Source of the DNA: Mesostigma viride
Taxonomy: Eukaryota; Streptophyta; Mesostigmatophyceae; Mesostigmatales; Mesostigmataceae
Direction: 5' to 3'
DNA: 64,000 nucleotides
Assembly: GCA_009746045.1 (NCBI GenBank)
Contig: RPFO01000381.1
Location: 48,538-112,537 of the forward strand
The translations under genes and the position numbers were made by a program. The stretch's first letter is position 1; every line of letters begins with the position of its first letter. A model generated the notes under the pieces. That model made no database searches. It saw nothing but the letters and a program-made list of their open reading frames with translations, and was not told the DNA's origin. Positions 24,101 to 33,950 of the stretch are shown piece by piece.

Positions 24101-25742
24101 TGTGTGCGGAGAATGCTAGAGATATCCTAGTATCCTGAGATGTTATCCTGATATCCCAGTATCCTGGCATGTTATCCTAATATCCCAGTATCCTGAGATG
24201 TTATCCTGATATACTAGTATCCTGAGATGTTATCCTGATATCCTAGTATCCTGAGATGTTATCCTCCTATCCTAGTATCCTCAGGTCTAGCTATGCCAGC
24301 ATCTTCAGTAAGCTCATGCCCTTGATGGCGCCCATCTTGAAATGCGGCCATCTCGAAGCTGCCAACAGCAGACCACGGACGGCAGCATAAGCGCGTCCAC
24401 GGATGGCAGCGTGAGCGCGTCCACGGACGGCAGCGTGAGCTCGTCCACGGACGGCAGAGTGAGCGGACGAAGGATGGCAGCATGACGTCCACGCTTTCAG
24501 GACTAGGGGGTCGCCCGACAGTCGGCGACACAGCACCCAAGAAAGCGTGTCTGGGCAGCCTCACTCGCCTTGCCACACTATGGGCCAGGAACCCATCACC
24601 CCCCTGTGATTGGGCACATGTGGGCTCCATCCCTTGCCCCTTGCGCTGGGCATGCATGCACCACCGTCCCTACCCATCGGGCACATGAGGCTTGCGACAA
24701 TATCAAAGGGACAACCAGCGCAGGCCAGAAATCTGGAAGAATCCGGACCATGGTAGCTCGAGCCTGCTGTTATCTTGTCCGCAATATTATTGGGGTGTGT
24801 GTATGGGCATCTGGCAGGGACTCACTTTGCGCAGCAAGGCGACGGGAACCTGCAGCACGCTGTGCACAGCCAGTACTTTTATTCCTGCAAATAATCAAGT
24901 ACTAGTGCTACATGTTACCTGCAAACAATCAAGTACTCGTGCTACAGATGACGTGCAAACAATCAAGTACTAGTAGTAGATATGACCTGCAAACCATCAA
25001 GTACTAGTACTACAGATGACCTGCAAACAGTCAAGTACTAGCAGTAGATATGACCTGCAAACAATCAAGAACTAGTGCTACAGATGACCTGCAAACAATA
25101 AAGTACTGTGCTAAAGATAACCTGCAAACAATCAAGTAGGTACTAGTAGTACATGTTCCCTGCAGACGACGGCGCGATGGCCCGCCACTCACCTCGCGCA
25201 GGAAGGCGATGGGAACTTGGAGCACGCGCGCGAGCATCCCGACCAGCTTCTCGCAGAAGGCGCGGCCGACCATGCCGGCACTTTCCTCGAGGATGATGTC
25301 CAAAAACAGCTCCGCGCACGCGTGGCTCTCCTGCTCGCGCCCCAGCATGACTGCGGGCACGTAATCCAGTAAGCATGCGGGCACATAGAACGACAGACAT
25401 GCGTCCACATCGTACATTTGGGTTTAGTTGTGGGAAACATGCGAGGGGCAACTACAGCAGGTGGCAGCAGCCATGCAAGGGGCAAGTACAACAGGTGGCA
25501 GCGGCTCTCCTGCTCGCGCCCCAGCATGGCTGCTTGGTGTGGCGCATGCACCAGCAAGACGACGGTAAACCTTAATAGCATACACTGGTTTCATATCATG
25601 CACATACATGACATAAATGATCATACACATGACTCACACACATGACCATAGGCGGCAGCGCCGTGGGTGCGGGAGCAGAAGCCCCGCCAATGTTAAACCG
25701 AGTGCAGGTGGTCCCGTTTGGGTTCATGTAGGACCATACTTG

Positions 25743-25779
<37 letters not shown>

Positions 25780-28700
25780 GGTGGGTGTGTGGGTGTGTGG
25801 GTGTGTGGGTGGGTGCGTGTGTGTGTGTGCATCGATATGTGGCAGATATGTGCGTGCAGGTGTGGGCGGGAGGGAGAGAGGAGTGTGTGTGTTTGTGTGT
25901 ATGTGTGTGGGGGGGGGGGGGGGGCGAGGGCGAGGGCGAGGGCGAGGGCGAGGGCGAGGGCGAGGGCGAGGGCGAGGGCGAGGGCGAGGGCGAGGGCGAG
26001 GGCGAGGGCAGGCGAGGGCAGGCGAGGGCAGGCGAGGGCAGGCGAGGGCAGGCGAGGGCGAGGGCGAGGGCAGGCGAGGGCGAGGGCGAGGGCGAGGGCG
26101 AGGGCGAGGGCGAGGGCGAGGGCGAGGGCGAGGGCGAGGGCGAGGGCGAGGGCGAGGGCGAGGGCGAGGGCGAGGGCGAGGGCGAGGGCGAGGGCGAGGG
26201 CGAGGGCGAGGGCGAGGGCGAGGGCGAGGGCGAGGGCGAGGGCGAGGGCGAGGGCGAGGGCGAGGGCGAGGGCGAGGGCGAGGGCGAGAGCGAGAGCGAG
26301 AGCGAGAGCGAGAGCGAGAGCGAGAGCGAGAGCGAGAGCGAGAGCGACAGCGCGCGCGAGAGAGATAGCGCGCGAGAGAGAGAGGGGGAAGAGGGGGGGG
26401 CGTTGTGGCACGGCCCGGAGAAGGGGCAGGGCAGAGCAAAGGATGTGGTAGGGGACCCACGGAAGCTCGTGTATCGGAGAGGAATCCGCGGTGTGACTGT
26501 GTATACGTGTGTGTGTGTACACGTGTGCGCATGTGCTGTGTGCATTTGTCTTAGAATTACTTCTCGCAATATATGTGAAGGATGTGAATGTGTATCTGAC
26601 GGATGTGCGCCGTGTGATTGGTACGCGGATTGAACCTCATTATTAGCCTCAATATTGAACCTCATTAACTACACAAGTTTCTCAACACTTTTTTTGGCCC
26701 CTTTTGGGTTGTTGGTCGAAAAAGATTGTTCAAGGTAATGTAAAATTAAAAGGTAATGCTCTTAACCCTGGTGGTCTAGGCGCTTCTAGTAATGATTCAA
26801 TTCCTGTAAGCATGTGCACGTGTGTGCGCGCGCATGCATCCACACGCAATAACCAATCGACGGGATGATTGCGGCGATGGACCAATGGACCAATGAAAGA
26901 CAAAGGGGCAAGGGGGCAAAGGTACAAGGGGGCAAGGGGGCAAGGGGGCGAGGGAGCGAGGGAGCGAGGGAGGGAGGGTGCGAGGGTGCGAGCCGGCCAG
27001 GGGTGCAGGGGGCCAGGGAGCGAGGGTGCGAGCGGGCCAGGGGGGCAGCGCGCCAGGGGGCGAGGGGTCGAGGGGGCGAGCGGGCGAGGTGGCGAGGTGG
27101 CGAGGGGGTCAGGGGGCGAGCGGGCCAGGGGGCGAGCGGCGAGCGGGCGAGGGGGCGAGGGGGCGAGGGGGCGAGGGGGCAAGCGGGCGAGGTGGCGAGC
27201 AGGCGAGGTGGCGAGCGGGGAGCGGGCGAAGGGGCGAGGGGGCATAATGTGGGGGCCATGCGCACCGTAAAGCAGCGGGCCATCCCCCTTCTTGCTGCCT
27301 CCCGTAACGAACAGCTGCTGCTGATCCGCAGGGATCTCAAACGACCGGATGGAGATGCCCTTGTTGACGCCCTGGCGGGTGCGGACGAGCATGTCCTCAT
27401 GGAACTCCGAATAGCGCCGCAGACGGTTGAGCAGGATCTCAAAGATCTCCTGCCCACTGGTGGTGGTCGTAATGATGGTGGTGGCGATGACGGCCGCGGC
27501 GGCGGCGGTGTTGGTGGAGGTAATAGTGGTGGTGAGGTTGCAGGGGGGTGAAGGGAGGGGAAGGGAGGTAGAGAATGAAGGATAGAAGGGGGGCGACAGG
27601 AGGGGATGGAAAGGGGGAGAAGAGAAAAAGGGCGAGGGGGGACAAAAAAGGTGCAGAAAGGGTTGAAGGACAGCCGGGGAGGAGGGGGTGGAGATGAGGG
27701 GGGAGAGGCCGGGGGGGGGGGGGGGGGGGGGAGGAGGGGAGGAGGGGAGGAGGGTGGGGGTGGGAGGGGGGGGAGGGGGGGAGGGTGGGAGGGTGGGAGG
27801 GTGGGAGGGTGGGAGGGTGGGAGGGTGGGAGGGGGGAGGGTGGGAGGGGGGGAGGGTGGGAGGGGGGAGGGGGGGAGGGGGGAGGGGGAGGGGGAGGGGG
27901 GAGGGGGGAGGGGGGGAGGGGGAGGGGGGAGGGGGGAGGGGGGAGGGGGAGGGGGGAGGGAGGGGGGGAGGGGGGGGGGGGGAGGGGGAGGGGGAGGGGG
28001 AGGGGGGGAGGGGGGAGGGGGAGGGGAGGGGGGAGGGGGGAGGGGGGGGGGGGAGGGGGAGGGGAGGGGGGGAGGGGGGAGGGGGGGGGAGGGGGAGGGG
28101 GGAGGGGGGAGGGAGGGGAGGGAGGGGGAGGGGGAGGGGGGGAGGGGAGGGGGGAGGGGGAGGGGGGAGGGGAGGGGGGAGGGGGAGGGGAGGGGGGGGG
28201 GGGGGGGGAGGGGGGAGGGGGAGGGGGGAGGGGGGAGGGGGAGGGGGAGGGGGGAGGGGGAGGGGGGAGGGGGGAGGGGGGAGGGGGGAGGGTGGGAGGG
28301 TGGGAGGGTGGGAGGGTGGGAGGGTGGGAGGGTGGGAGGGTGGGAGGGTGGGAGGTGGGAGGGTGGGAGGGTGGGAGGGGGGGAGGGTGGGAGGGTGGGA
28401 GGGTGGGAGGGTGGGAGGGTGGGAGGTGGGAGGGTGGGAGGGTGGGAGGGTGGGAGGGTGGGAGGGTGGGAGGGTGGGAGGGTGGGAGGGTGGGAGGGTG
28501 GGAGGGTGGGAGGGTGGGAGGGTGGGAGGGTGGGAGGGTGGGAGGGTGAGGGTGGGAGGGTGGGAGGGTGGGAGGGTGGGAGGGTGGGAGGGTGGGAGGG
28601 TGGGAGGGTGGGAGGGTGGGAGGGTGGGAGGGTGGGAGGGTGGGAGGGTGGGAGGGTGGGAGGGTGGGAGGGTGGGAGGGTGGGAGGTGGGAGGGTGGGA

Positions 28701-30778
28701 GGGTGGGAGGGTGGGAGGGTGGGAGGGTGGGAGGGTGGGAGGGGGAGGGTGGGAGGGTGGGAGGGTGGGAGGGTGGGAGGGTGGGAGGGTGGAGGGTGGG
28801 AGGGTGGGAGGGTGGGAGGGTGGGAGGGTGGGAGGGTGGGAGGGTGGGAGGGTGGGAGGGTGGGAGGGTGGAGGTGGGAGGGTGGGAGGGTGGGAGGGTG
28901 GGAGGGTGGGAGGGTGGGAGGGTGGGAGGGTGGGAGGGTGGGAGGGTGGGAGGGTGGGAGGGTGGGAGGGTGGGAGGGTGGGAGGGTGGGAGGGTGGGAG
29001 GGTGGGAGGGTGGGAGGGTGGGAGGGTGGGAGGGTGGGAGGGTGGGAGGGTGGGAGGGTGGAGGGTGGGAGGGTGGGAGGGTGGGAGGGTGGGAGGGTGG
29101 GAGGGTGGGAGGGTGGGAGGGTGGGAGGGTGGGAGGGTGGGAGGGTGGGAGGGTGGGAGGGTGGGAGGGTGGGAGGGTGGGAGGGTGGGAGGGTGGGAGG
29201 GTGGGAGGGTGGGAGGGTGGGAGGGTGGGAGGGTGGAGGGTGGGAGGGTGGGAGGGTGGGAGGGTGGAGGGTGGGAGGGTGGGAGGGTGGGAGGGTGGGA
29301 GGGTGGGGGGGTGGGAGGGTGGGAGGGTGGGAGGGTGGGTGGGAGGGTGGGAGGGTGGGAGGGTGGGAGGGTGGGAGGGTGGGAGGGTGGGAGGGTGGGA
29401 GGGTGGGAGGGTGGGAGGCTGGGAGGGTGGGAGGGTGAGAGGGTGGGAGGGTGGCAGGGAAGGAAAAGCAGAAAAAAAGGGACGAGTAAAGTGCAGGGAA
29501 TCCAGAGCATAGGAACAAATAACAACCAACGATTATGCCAGCCCATAGTGTTGGCTGGAACTAAACAGTTAAGTCGGCGAGCAAATAACAGGGATTACAG
29601 CGAATGCCAGCTGGGAAAGCATGTGAAATGGAGATGATGGCGGGGACACGCAAGAAAGAGGATACATTGCAACACATTTAATATTTTCATATTATTAATG
29701 CTCGGGGGCATTTCAATATTTATAATACCATATCATTGATGCTGGGGGTAATTGTACATCACAACATATATATTATCAAAGCGTAGGGGTATTCATGTAT
29801 CATAACATGCTAATATATTATCAATGCTCAGGGGTTTTGTATACTACCAGTGCTCAGGGGCATGCATGTATTACGAAATACATATGATCTATTGCCATAT
29901 TGGGGCACCCCTCCTTGGGCGCAACTGTGGCCATGAGGGGACGGGGCGCAGCTATCCGCCATGACAAGCAGCCACACAGTGGATGAGACACAACGGCGCC
30001 GGAGGTGAGTACTGGTCATGCCACCAGATGGCACGCAGCCGGGATGGCATGGGGCCAGGTATAAGATCGGCACGCTTTCTAAGGTAATACGACAACGAGC
30101 TTTCTGAACGCACCCCTAGAGGACTTTGTGGCGGAACAAAGTCAAGACAGCCGGCGCGGCAAAGTTGCCATAGTGGGCAAGCATGCAGCAAAGTTGCGAC
30201 ATGGGGAAGTACAGCGCAAGGTGACAATCATGATCCTGCCGCCTCAACCCCCTCCCCTCCCCCCCCCCCCCCCCCCCTCCGCCCCCCCCTCCCGCGCCCC
30301 CCTCCCCCCACAGAACACCCCACAAATATTTTCTTCGACAACAACGCATTTCATCCCAGGCACAACGCCCTCAGGCCAACCAAGACAATGGCCCGCGTGG
30401 CAAGGCTGCCGTGGGATGGGGCATGGAACAGCCTGGCTGGACGGGCGGACTTACAGGCACTCCCGTGGTGTGCACGAGGACGCTTCTTTCTGCTCATAGC
30501 CAAAGAGAGTAAGCCATGCCGGGTTCATATGAACCACGTCTCCGTTCTGTTGCATAATGCACAGTGCCTCGTCGCATCTGCCGTTCGGAAATCAACGGAA
30601 ACCGGAAGAACGAAAGCACATCTTTCAGGGGGCACGAGCACGACAGTCTAGCGCGATCGGACACCGATATTATATACGGAGGGGAATATCACGGGCTATG
30701 TAACGTTACCTTTTGAATATTTGTTCGAAAATTCCCGTGTTAGCCCGCAAGGATTTCCATTTGGCGGGCGAAGGTGGG
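13329..30778 (-). CDS. Hybrid histidine kinase: PAS-GAF-HisKA-HATPase-REC, about 15 exons
   Basis: A membrane-free sensor kinase of the two-component phosphorelay type. In order: PAS domain ([20 protein letters not shown]), GAF domain (VPIAFLRE ... [20 protein letters not shown]), HisKA with phospho-accepting His in [16 protein letters not shown], HATPase with N-box IIDNLISNAIEAT, G1 box SDTGPGL and G2 box [17 protein letters not shown], then a receiver with acidic VVEDN, phospho-acceptor Asp in FILMDLQMP and Lys in FLAKPL. All catalytic residues are present. Most exon joints were set by GT-AG sites that keep phase and rebuild the motifs; two donor/acceptor choices (30.0 kb and 30.78 kb) remain open, and the N terminus upstream of 30778 was not found. 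An insert of about 100 residues with a polyglutamine run sits in the ATPase domain. No membrane segment is seen, so a soluble sensor is likely; the ligand is unknown. Introns hold minisatellites, SINEs and a hAT element. Confidence 0.85.
13655..13702 (+). repeat. SINE fragment (5' part)
   Basis: GACAACCAGCGCAGGCCAGA and GGAGAATCCGGACCAT identify the SINE family also present at 24.7, 47.0, 51.8 and 52.4 kb. It is truncated and lies in the last intron of the kinase gene, followed by a G homopolymer. Confidence 0.75.
14012..14160. repeat. 16-bp minisatellite
   Basis: About nine imperfect copies of ACAGGTATAAGCTAGC in the last intron of the kinase gene. Confidence 0.9.
14180..15822. mobile_element. 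hAT-type non-autonomous DNA transposon
   Basis: Ends CAGTGTGAGTTCGT (14180) and ACGAACTCACACTG (15822) form terminal inverted repeats. The 8-bp direct repeat CCACCCAC flanks them (14172-14179 and 15823-15830), the hallmark of the hAT superfamily. Just inside both ends are runs of related CGTATTATACG motifs. The 1.6-kb body shows no transposase. It is inserted in the last intron of the kinase gene. Confidence 0.85.
16072..16228 (-). CDS. Histidine kinase exon 14, receiver
   Basis: [20 protein letters not shown] ... IVALTADV ... LNAG. It joins exon 13 as [12 protein letters not shown]. Confidence 0.9.
16363..16536 (+). repeat. Diverged SINE copy
   Basis: CCAACCAGCGCA, GGCAGCTCGAGCCTGCATG, TCCGCG, GATTCATTCGGGATGA and ATGGCTGCTTCATC follow the order of the SINE family with many substitutions; an old copy in a kinase intron. 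Confidence 0.6.
16603..16642. repeat. (TG)n microsatellite
   Basis: About 20 uninterrupted TG repeats in a kinase intron. Confidence 0.95.
16857..16979 (-). CDS. Histidine kinase exon 13, receiver
   Basis: [20 protein letters not shown] ... HFILMD; the final Asp is the phospho-acceptor. Confidence 0.9.
17696..18384 (-). CDS. Histidine kinase exon 12, G2 box, linker, receiver start
   Basis: [20 protein letters not shown], a Ser-rich linker of about 150 residues, then [10 protein letters not shown], the first strand of the receiver. Confidence 0.9.
18405..18495. repeat. 12-bp minisatellite (GGGGCGAGGGTG)n
   Basis: About six near-perfect units in the intron between kinase exons 11 and 12. Confidence 0.85.
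19091..19177 (-). CDS. Histidine kinase exon 11, ATP-lid
   Basis: [20 protein letters not shown] follows the G1 box (SDTG-PGLEEE). Its acceptor lies right after an intronic homopolymer of about 45 G. Confidence 0.8.
19188..19230. repeat. Poly-G homopolymer
   Basis: An unbroken run of about 43 G (C on the transcribed RNA) immediately upstream of the exon 11 acceptor. Confidence 0.9.
19440..20200. repeat. Polypyrimidine/polypurine satellite block
   Basis: (CGCTCCCC)n from about 19610 to 19850, then (CTCCCCTC)n to about 20175, in the intron between exons 10 and 11. Long frames inside it are low-complexity only. Such mirror-like homopurine tracts can adopt triplex DNA. Confidence 0.9.
20227..20333 (-). 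CDS. Histidine kinase exon 10, N-box/G1 box
   Basis: [20 protein letters not shown] ... VSDTG. The N-box is split by the intron between exons 9 and 10. Confidence 0.9.
20805..21427 (-). CDS. Histidine kinase exon 9, HATPase start with polyQ insert
   Basis: [20 protein letters not shown] opens the domain and [16 protein letters not shown] closes the exon in the N-box. Between them are about 100 extra residues, including an uninterrupted glutamine run of roughly 20 from the CTG/CAG tract at 21073-21135. Confidence 0.9.
21909..22151 (-). CDS. Histidine kinase exon 8, HisKA
   Basis: Contains the H-box [16 protein letters not shown] with the phospho-accepting histidine; Gln replaces the common Glu after His. 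Second helix: [20 protein letters not shown]. Confidence 0.9.
22185..22330. repeat. Imperfect GCCAAGCATGCA repeat
   Basis: About ten degenerate units of roughly 12 bp in the intron upstream of the HisKA exon. Confidence 0.75.
22625..22693 (-). CDS. Histidine kinase exon 7, GAF end
   Basis: [23 protein letters not shown], the last GAF helix; spliced in phase to [15 protein letters not shown] of exon 8. Confidence 0.8.
23380..23600. repeat. Minisatellite, about 65-bp unit
   Basis: Three copies of a unit with CACTATAC, GCCCATACCCAGT and GTGCTCACCATGCCCATG in the intron just downstream of exon 6. Confidence 0.8.
23605..23871 (-). CDS. Histidine kinase exon 6, GAF body
   Basis: Begins [20 protein letters not shown] and ends [24 protein letters not shown]; the L-A-I-P-L and G-H-M-G pattern is diagnostic of GAF. 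Confidence 0.85.
24115..24290. repeat. Minisatellite TATCCTGAGATGTTATCCTG
   Basis: About six units of 27-29 bp in the intron between exons 5 and 6. Confidence 0.85.
24370..24480. repeat. 24-bp minisatellite
   Basis: Five units of CCACGGACGGCAGCGTGAGC plus GCGT in the same intron. Confidence 0.85.
24704..24781 (+). repeat. SINE, 3'-truncated copy
   Basis: Contains GACAACCAGCGCAGGCCAGA, GGTAGCTCGAGCCTG and TTATCTTGTCCGC; flanked by CAATAT (24698-24703 and 24782-24787), a plausible short target duplication. Confidence 0.75.
24820..24865 (-). pseudogene. Relic duplicate of kinase exon 5 end
   Basis: On the minus strand it reads [13 protein letters not shown] followed by GTGAGTC, closely matching [13 protein letters not shown] and its donor at exon 5 (25193). 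It is a short copy of the GAF-exon 3' end and splice site, separated from the real one by a minisatellite. Confidence 0.55.
24884..25150. repeat. 33-bp minisatellite
   Basis: About eight units with CCTGCAAACAATCAAGTACT followed by AGT-CTACAGATGA. Confidence 0.9.
25193..25350 (-). CDS. Histidine kinase exon 5, GAF start
   Basis: [20 protein letters not shown] followed by [20 protein letters not shown], the first helix and strand of a GAF domain. Donor gtgagt. Confidence 0.8.
25744..25912. repeat. GT-rich microsatellite region
   Basis: Runs of (GT)n and GGGT/GTGT between 25744 and 25912, leading into the GAGGGC array. Confidence 0.85.
25914..26348. repeat. (GAGGGC)n hexanucleotide array
   Basis: About 430 bp of GAGGGC with a few GGGCAG variants, turning into GAGAGC near 26287. 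It is in the intron between exons 4 and 5. The long Ala/Leu, Glu/Gly and Arg/Pro frames here are artefacts of the repeat. Confidence 0.95.
26925..27245. repeat. GGGGCGAG-rich imperfect repeat
   Basis: Degenerate GGGGGCGAG/GGGCAAG units directly downstream of kinase exon 4. Confidence 0.85.
27266..27449 (-). CDS. Histidine kinase exon 4
   Basis: [20 protein letters not shown] and [20 protein letters not shown]; probably the PAS C-terminal part and linker. Flanked by cag| and |gtgcgc. Confidence 0.7.
27705..29457. repeat. (GGGAGGGT)n G-rich satellite, 1.75 kb
   Basis: Variable GGGGGAG units (27705-28285) give way to regular GGGAGGGT octamers to 29457. Every unit holds two GGG runs, so the plus strand could form serial G-quadruplexes. 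It sits in the intron upstream of exon 4; the pre-mRNA carries the C-rich strand. Confidence 0.97.
29990..30078 (-). CDS. Histidine kinase exon 3, PAS continuation
   Basis: After acceptor ccttag the frame continues in phase as [20 protein letters not shown], resembling the LIP/LMP-x-P block of FixL-type PAS domains. The exon end is unresolved; 29990 is approximate. Confidence 0.4.
30455..30577 (-). CDS. Histidine kinase exon 2, PAS core
   Basis: [20 protein letters not shown] and [13 protein letters not shown] are typical of the PAS beta-strands and F-helix region. Acceptor ggcag at 30578; donor gtaagt after ...GAGTGCCT. Confidence 0.7.
30710..30778 (-). CDS. Histidine kinase exon 1 (earliest found)
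   Basis: Encodes [18 protein letters not shown]. The donor gtaacg after ...TTCAAAAG leaves phase AG, which with A-TGC-GAC of the next exon gives RCDEAL in a continuous PAS start. Its 5' boundary is uncertain (30778 or slightly further up). Confidence 0.45.
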
Positions 30779-33700
30779 CTAATACTGATACCCGAGCAAG
30801 CGGAGCCGAAGATGGGAGTAGAAACCGAGCTGCGTCTCACGTAGGGAACAGCAGTCGGGTGGGCGAGTCCTGTCCTGGTGATACAATAGTCATTTTCTGC
30901 GAAGCGTGTTGAATTACTAAAATCACCGGCGTTTTGCTTGGGGCGCTCGGAGCCCCGCCCCCTGGCTAGCATGCTCGAATTTCCATTCTATGAGATTGAA
31001 TTGTGGACATCGCAGAAGAACATCCCGCCTTCATGCCATTCCACAAGCTATTTTCCAAGCAGCCGAACGTCAAAATTGCGTTCTAAAGGCAAAAACGTCC
31101 CCATTTCCTTCAAATACGCAGGGGCGCTGAGGTGGGCGCATGTGACTGCAGGCCCCCCGCCTTGGCACGTCGTCGTTTGGACTAAGAAATGGAAATGGGC
31201 GTGGCAAACGGGGAGATTCACAATATGGGCGACTTTCCCCCCCGCAACTCGGAAGCAGCGTCGTCCAGGCAATGGAACAGTCAAATATACACCGTCCGCA
31301 TTAGAAGTCCGCATAATTAGCTTCTGGAAAATGTTCTGGCTGAAAACCATAAAAAAAACAAAAGAAAATTAATTAATTAACTCCGGGGGCTGAGGACTGG
31401 ACTCAACAAACAAACAAACAAAATTAACTAATTAACTCATGTGGGCACGGGGTCGTCGCCCTGTGAGAAAACAAACAAACACTTTACCTATATTATATAA
31501 TAACTTAATAAAGTACATAAAACCTTCGAAAATACCTTGGGCAGGCAGGGAACATGAAATATCGTGAAAATCGAAAAAAACCCGCGAGACGCAGGCCGAG
31601 CGCGGGCTGAGGCGCGAACCAAGTGAACCGCTTTTGCATCCAGCAATCCACGCTCTACTGCCTCGGCAGGGCACGTCGGTCGGTACTCAGTAGAGGCTGA
31701 GGCCTGAGCGTGTCTACAGATGTACATGTAAGATGTACTAGGTACTCATGTGCGATACTTATGGGCCTTGACGCTCCACCGCGCCACAGGCACTTAGCCG
31801 CCCCCGCCCACCTCCGGTGGCTTGCGCCACCTTTACCCCAGTCAACCCGTCGCCCCTCGGGTTGGGGACAACGCCTCCACCATCCGACGGCCCCAATCCC
31901 TCGCGTCGCGTCTATGCGGTTGGGGCCGAAGGCCGTTTGTTTTCCGTAGTTTGCTTGTTTTGTATTGGTTGCTTGGTGATTTAGTATTTGTACGGACGAC
32001 CCGAGCCGCTAACTTAGCGGGTTTATCGCGTCCGTTGGATCCATCATCGGACGCTCCAGATTGTCGGCGGCTAACGTTTTAACTTTTTTCATTTTGCCTT
32101 CGTATATTAAGGGGACGTGGCGCGCCGAATATTTTCCGCGCGAAAAAATTCGCGGCACCGGCCGTACCGTGAAAAGTGGGTGCTCCCGTGCGCGCACCAC
32201 TTGCGGAAGTGGCCATGGCGACTGCGTTTAGGCGAAACTAGCAATGTAGGGCTAGAGAAATGCAAAAAAAATGCTTGGATGTTGAAGACGATGATTTAAT
32301 GATGTTGGATTGCGGCGGCAAGTGGCTGGTTTACAATATCGCTGCTTTCTTTTACTGCCATCGGCATGGGGGGTAATCTGCATTTTTTGGTCGCGCGGAA
32401 TAAAATAGAATTCGTGATTGCGGCAGTAAATTCTCAGTTTTGGGGGTCTTTTTGACCGTGAAGGATGCATTCATATCGGTAGCATCGAATTCTAAACCGA
32501 ACGGGTGCTTTTTGCTACATTTTCGGCCATTCTCGGTAAGTATTTTTTCAGGCCTGCGCAGTGCATGTCGGAACCTTCCATGGAAGAACGGCCGTTGTTG
32601 CGCGCCTGGGCGAGGGATCTACGAGGGCAAGGTATAGATTTGTGGCGACTGTTATCTACTATCAGTTCTTTCTTCGAAGAGCTCATCGTTCGAAGTTTTT
32701 TGCGTTCGTTTTGGTCAGTTTCCGCCAGTTAACTCTCCGTTGCTTGCCGTCGTGTTGACGAATACCTGGCAGCTTTAGCTTGTTTTCGTTGATGTCTTCA
32801 TCAAATCCGCTTCAGTCTCAGCCGATAGATCCTAGGGAAGGCGTAAGGGATTTCATAGCACGTGTTCTGGCAAGGATGTTGTGCGTATGGACGCTTCTTG
32901 TTGTGTGATAGTGACGCACCCTTTCCTCGCAGCGGCATCACAGCGGTCAGAAGCTGAACGGCCGCCACTGGTTTCTTTGCATTTTATCGTCCAGGGAAGG
33001 AATTTTTTAAATCGACGATCATGTTGCAGATATTGCATTTGTGTGACTGCATGTAGATAGCTGCCATCATTGGTTTATTTGAGCTTTCCTTGTTATGATG
33101 ATGTGACAAGACAGCAATGTTGCTGAGCCAACCATGGTTGACATGGTTGACTGCATACAAGCTTTGTATGCCATGATCTCCTTGGTTCCTTGCCCTCCAT
33201 AGTTCCAGTTTGTTGCCCATGTCGGGTAGTGCAGTTAAGGAGTTGTTGCTGTGTTGGTAAGCTTGGTTGGCATAACCCTTACAGTCTAACCTGGGAGAAA
33301 CATAGAAAATGCTGGTAATGCATGTTAGTGCCATAATCATTATTGCTATTCACGTACTTATAAGTCTGGCCATGCTCGAGGGACGGTGAAGGAGTATGAG
33401 GTGCGTGGCCACCCCTTTGTACTTCACAACATATTCAGCATGGATTTGATCCATGTTGATGGCATGTAAAGTGTGATTGTGTTTATTTGCTTTCTGAGTG
33501 GTCCTTAGCGCCTTGTCAGGTAGTGAGTGGTCGTCTAGGAAACCCATCAGTGCGTGCCACAGTGACCCCCAACCTTGAGCATGTGTCGTCATCAGTGTGG
33601 TAGAGTTAATTATATGTGCTTTTGATCATAGATTTGCTGAGTTCTTGGCATTATGTTTACAAGGTAACCTTGGGTAGAGTATAGTGTATGCTCTCTTGGC

Positions 33701-33942
33701 ATGTATGCCTAGCGATCGTGTTGCTATGCTTGCGCTGGCAAGGTTGGCCATGCCGAGGGCAGGTGAGGGAAGATGTGGTGCCTAGCCGTTTGCTTATGTT
33801 TTGTGATCAAGTGGGGCATGCTTTCTGGCTTTTTGGATGGAAAACAGCATGCCTAAGTGGCCATATACAAAGAAACCCCCCCTTAAGCTTATGTTCAGGT
33901 TTTAGCACGCATAACCTTATTACTTGAGCAAGACTTGTCGGA
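30778..33942. other. No confident gene
   Basis: Upstream of the kinase. A minus-strand frame at 31048-31350 (MVFSQNIFQKLIMRTSNADG...) could be a kinase 5' exon, but I found no splice joint. On the plus strand, 32264-32377 encodes MQKKCLDVEDDDLMMLDCGG-KWLVYN... (38 codons), and 32505-32732 a charged frame (SEPSMEERPLLRAWARDLRG...). These might be upstream exons of the PHD gene; this is unproven. ACAAACAAAC/TTAATTAA tracts recur near 31360-31460. Confidence 0.35.
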
Positions 33943-33950
33943 ATGACCTG
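33908..33950. repeat. Direct repeat flanking the PHD ORF, left copy
   Basis: CGCATAACCTTATTACTTGA followed by GCAAGACTTGTCGGAATGA; repeated with small changes at 34268-34306. Confidence 0.75.

Noticed and set aside
24115-25150. CRISPR-like array of regular repeats
   Set aside because: Repeats are contiguous minisatellites without unique spacers, in a eukaryotic intron.
25596-26665. Long frames of Ala/Leu, Glu/Gly, Arg/Pro in the GAGGGC array
   Set aside because: They are read-through of a hexanucleotide repeat in several frames on both strands, inside a kinase intron.
26730-29637. Very long Pro/His/Leu/Ser or Gly/Trp/Val/Glu frames (up to 938 codons)
   Set aside because: Produced by the 8-bp GGGAGGGT satellite, which has no stops in several frames; the only real coding piece is kinase exon 4.
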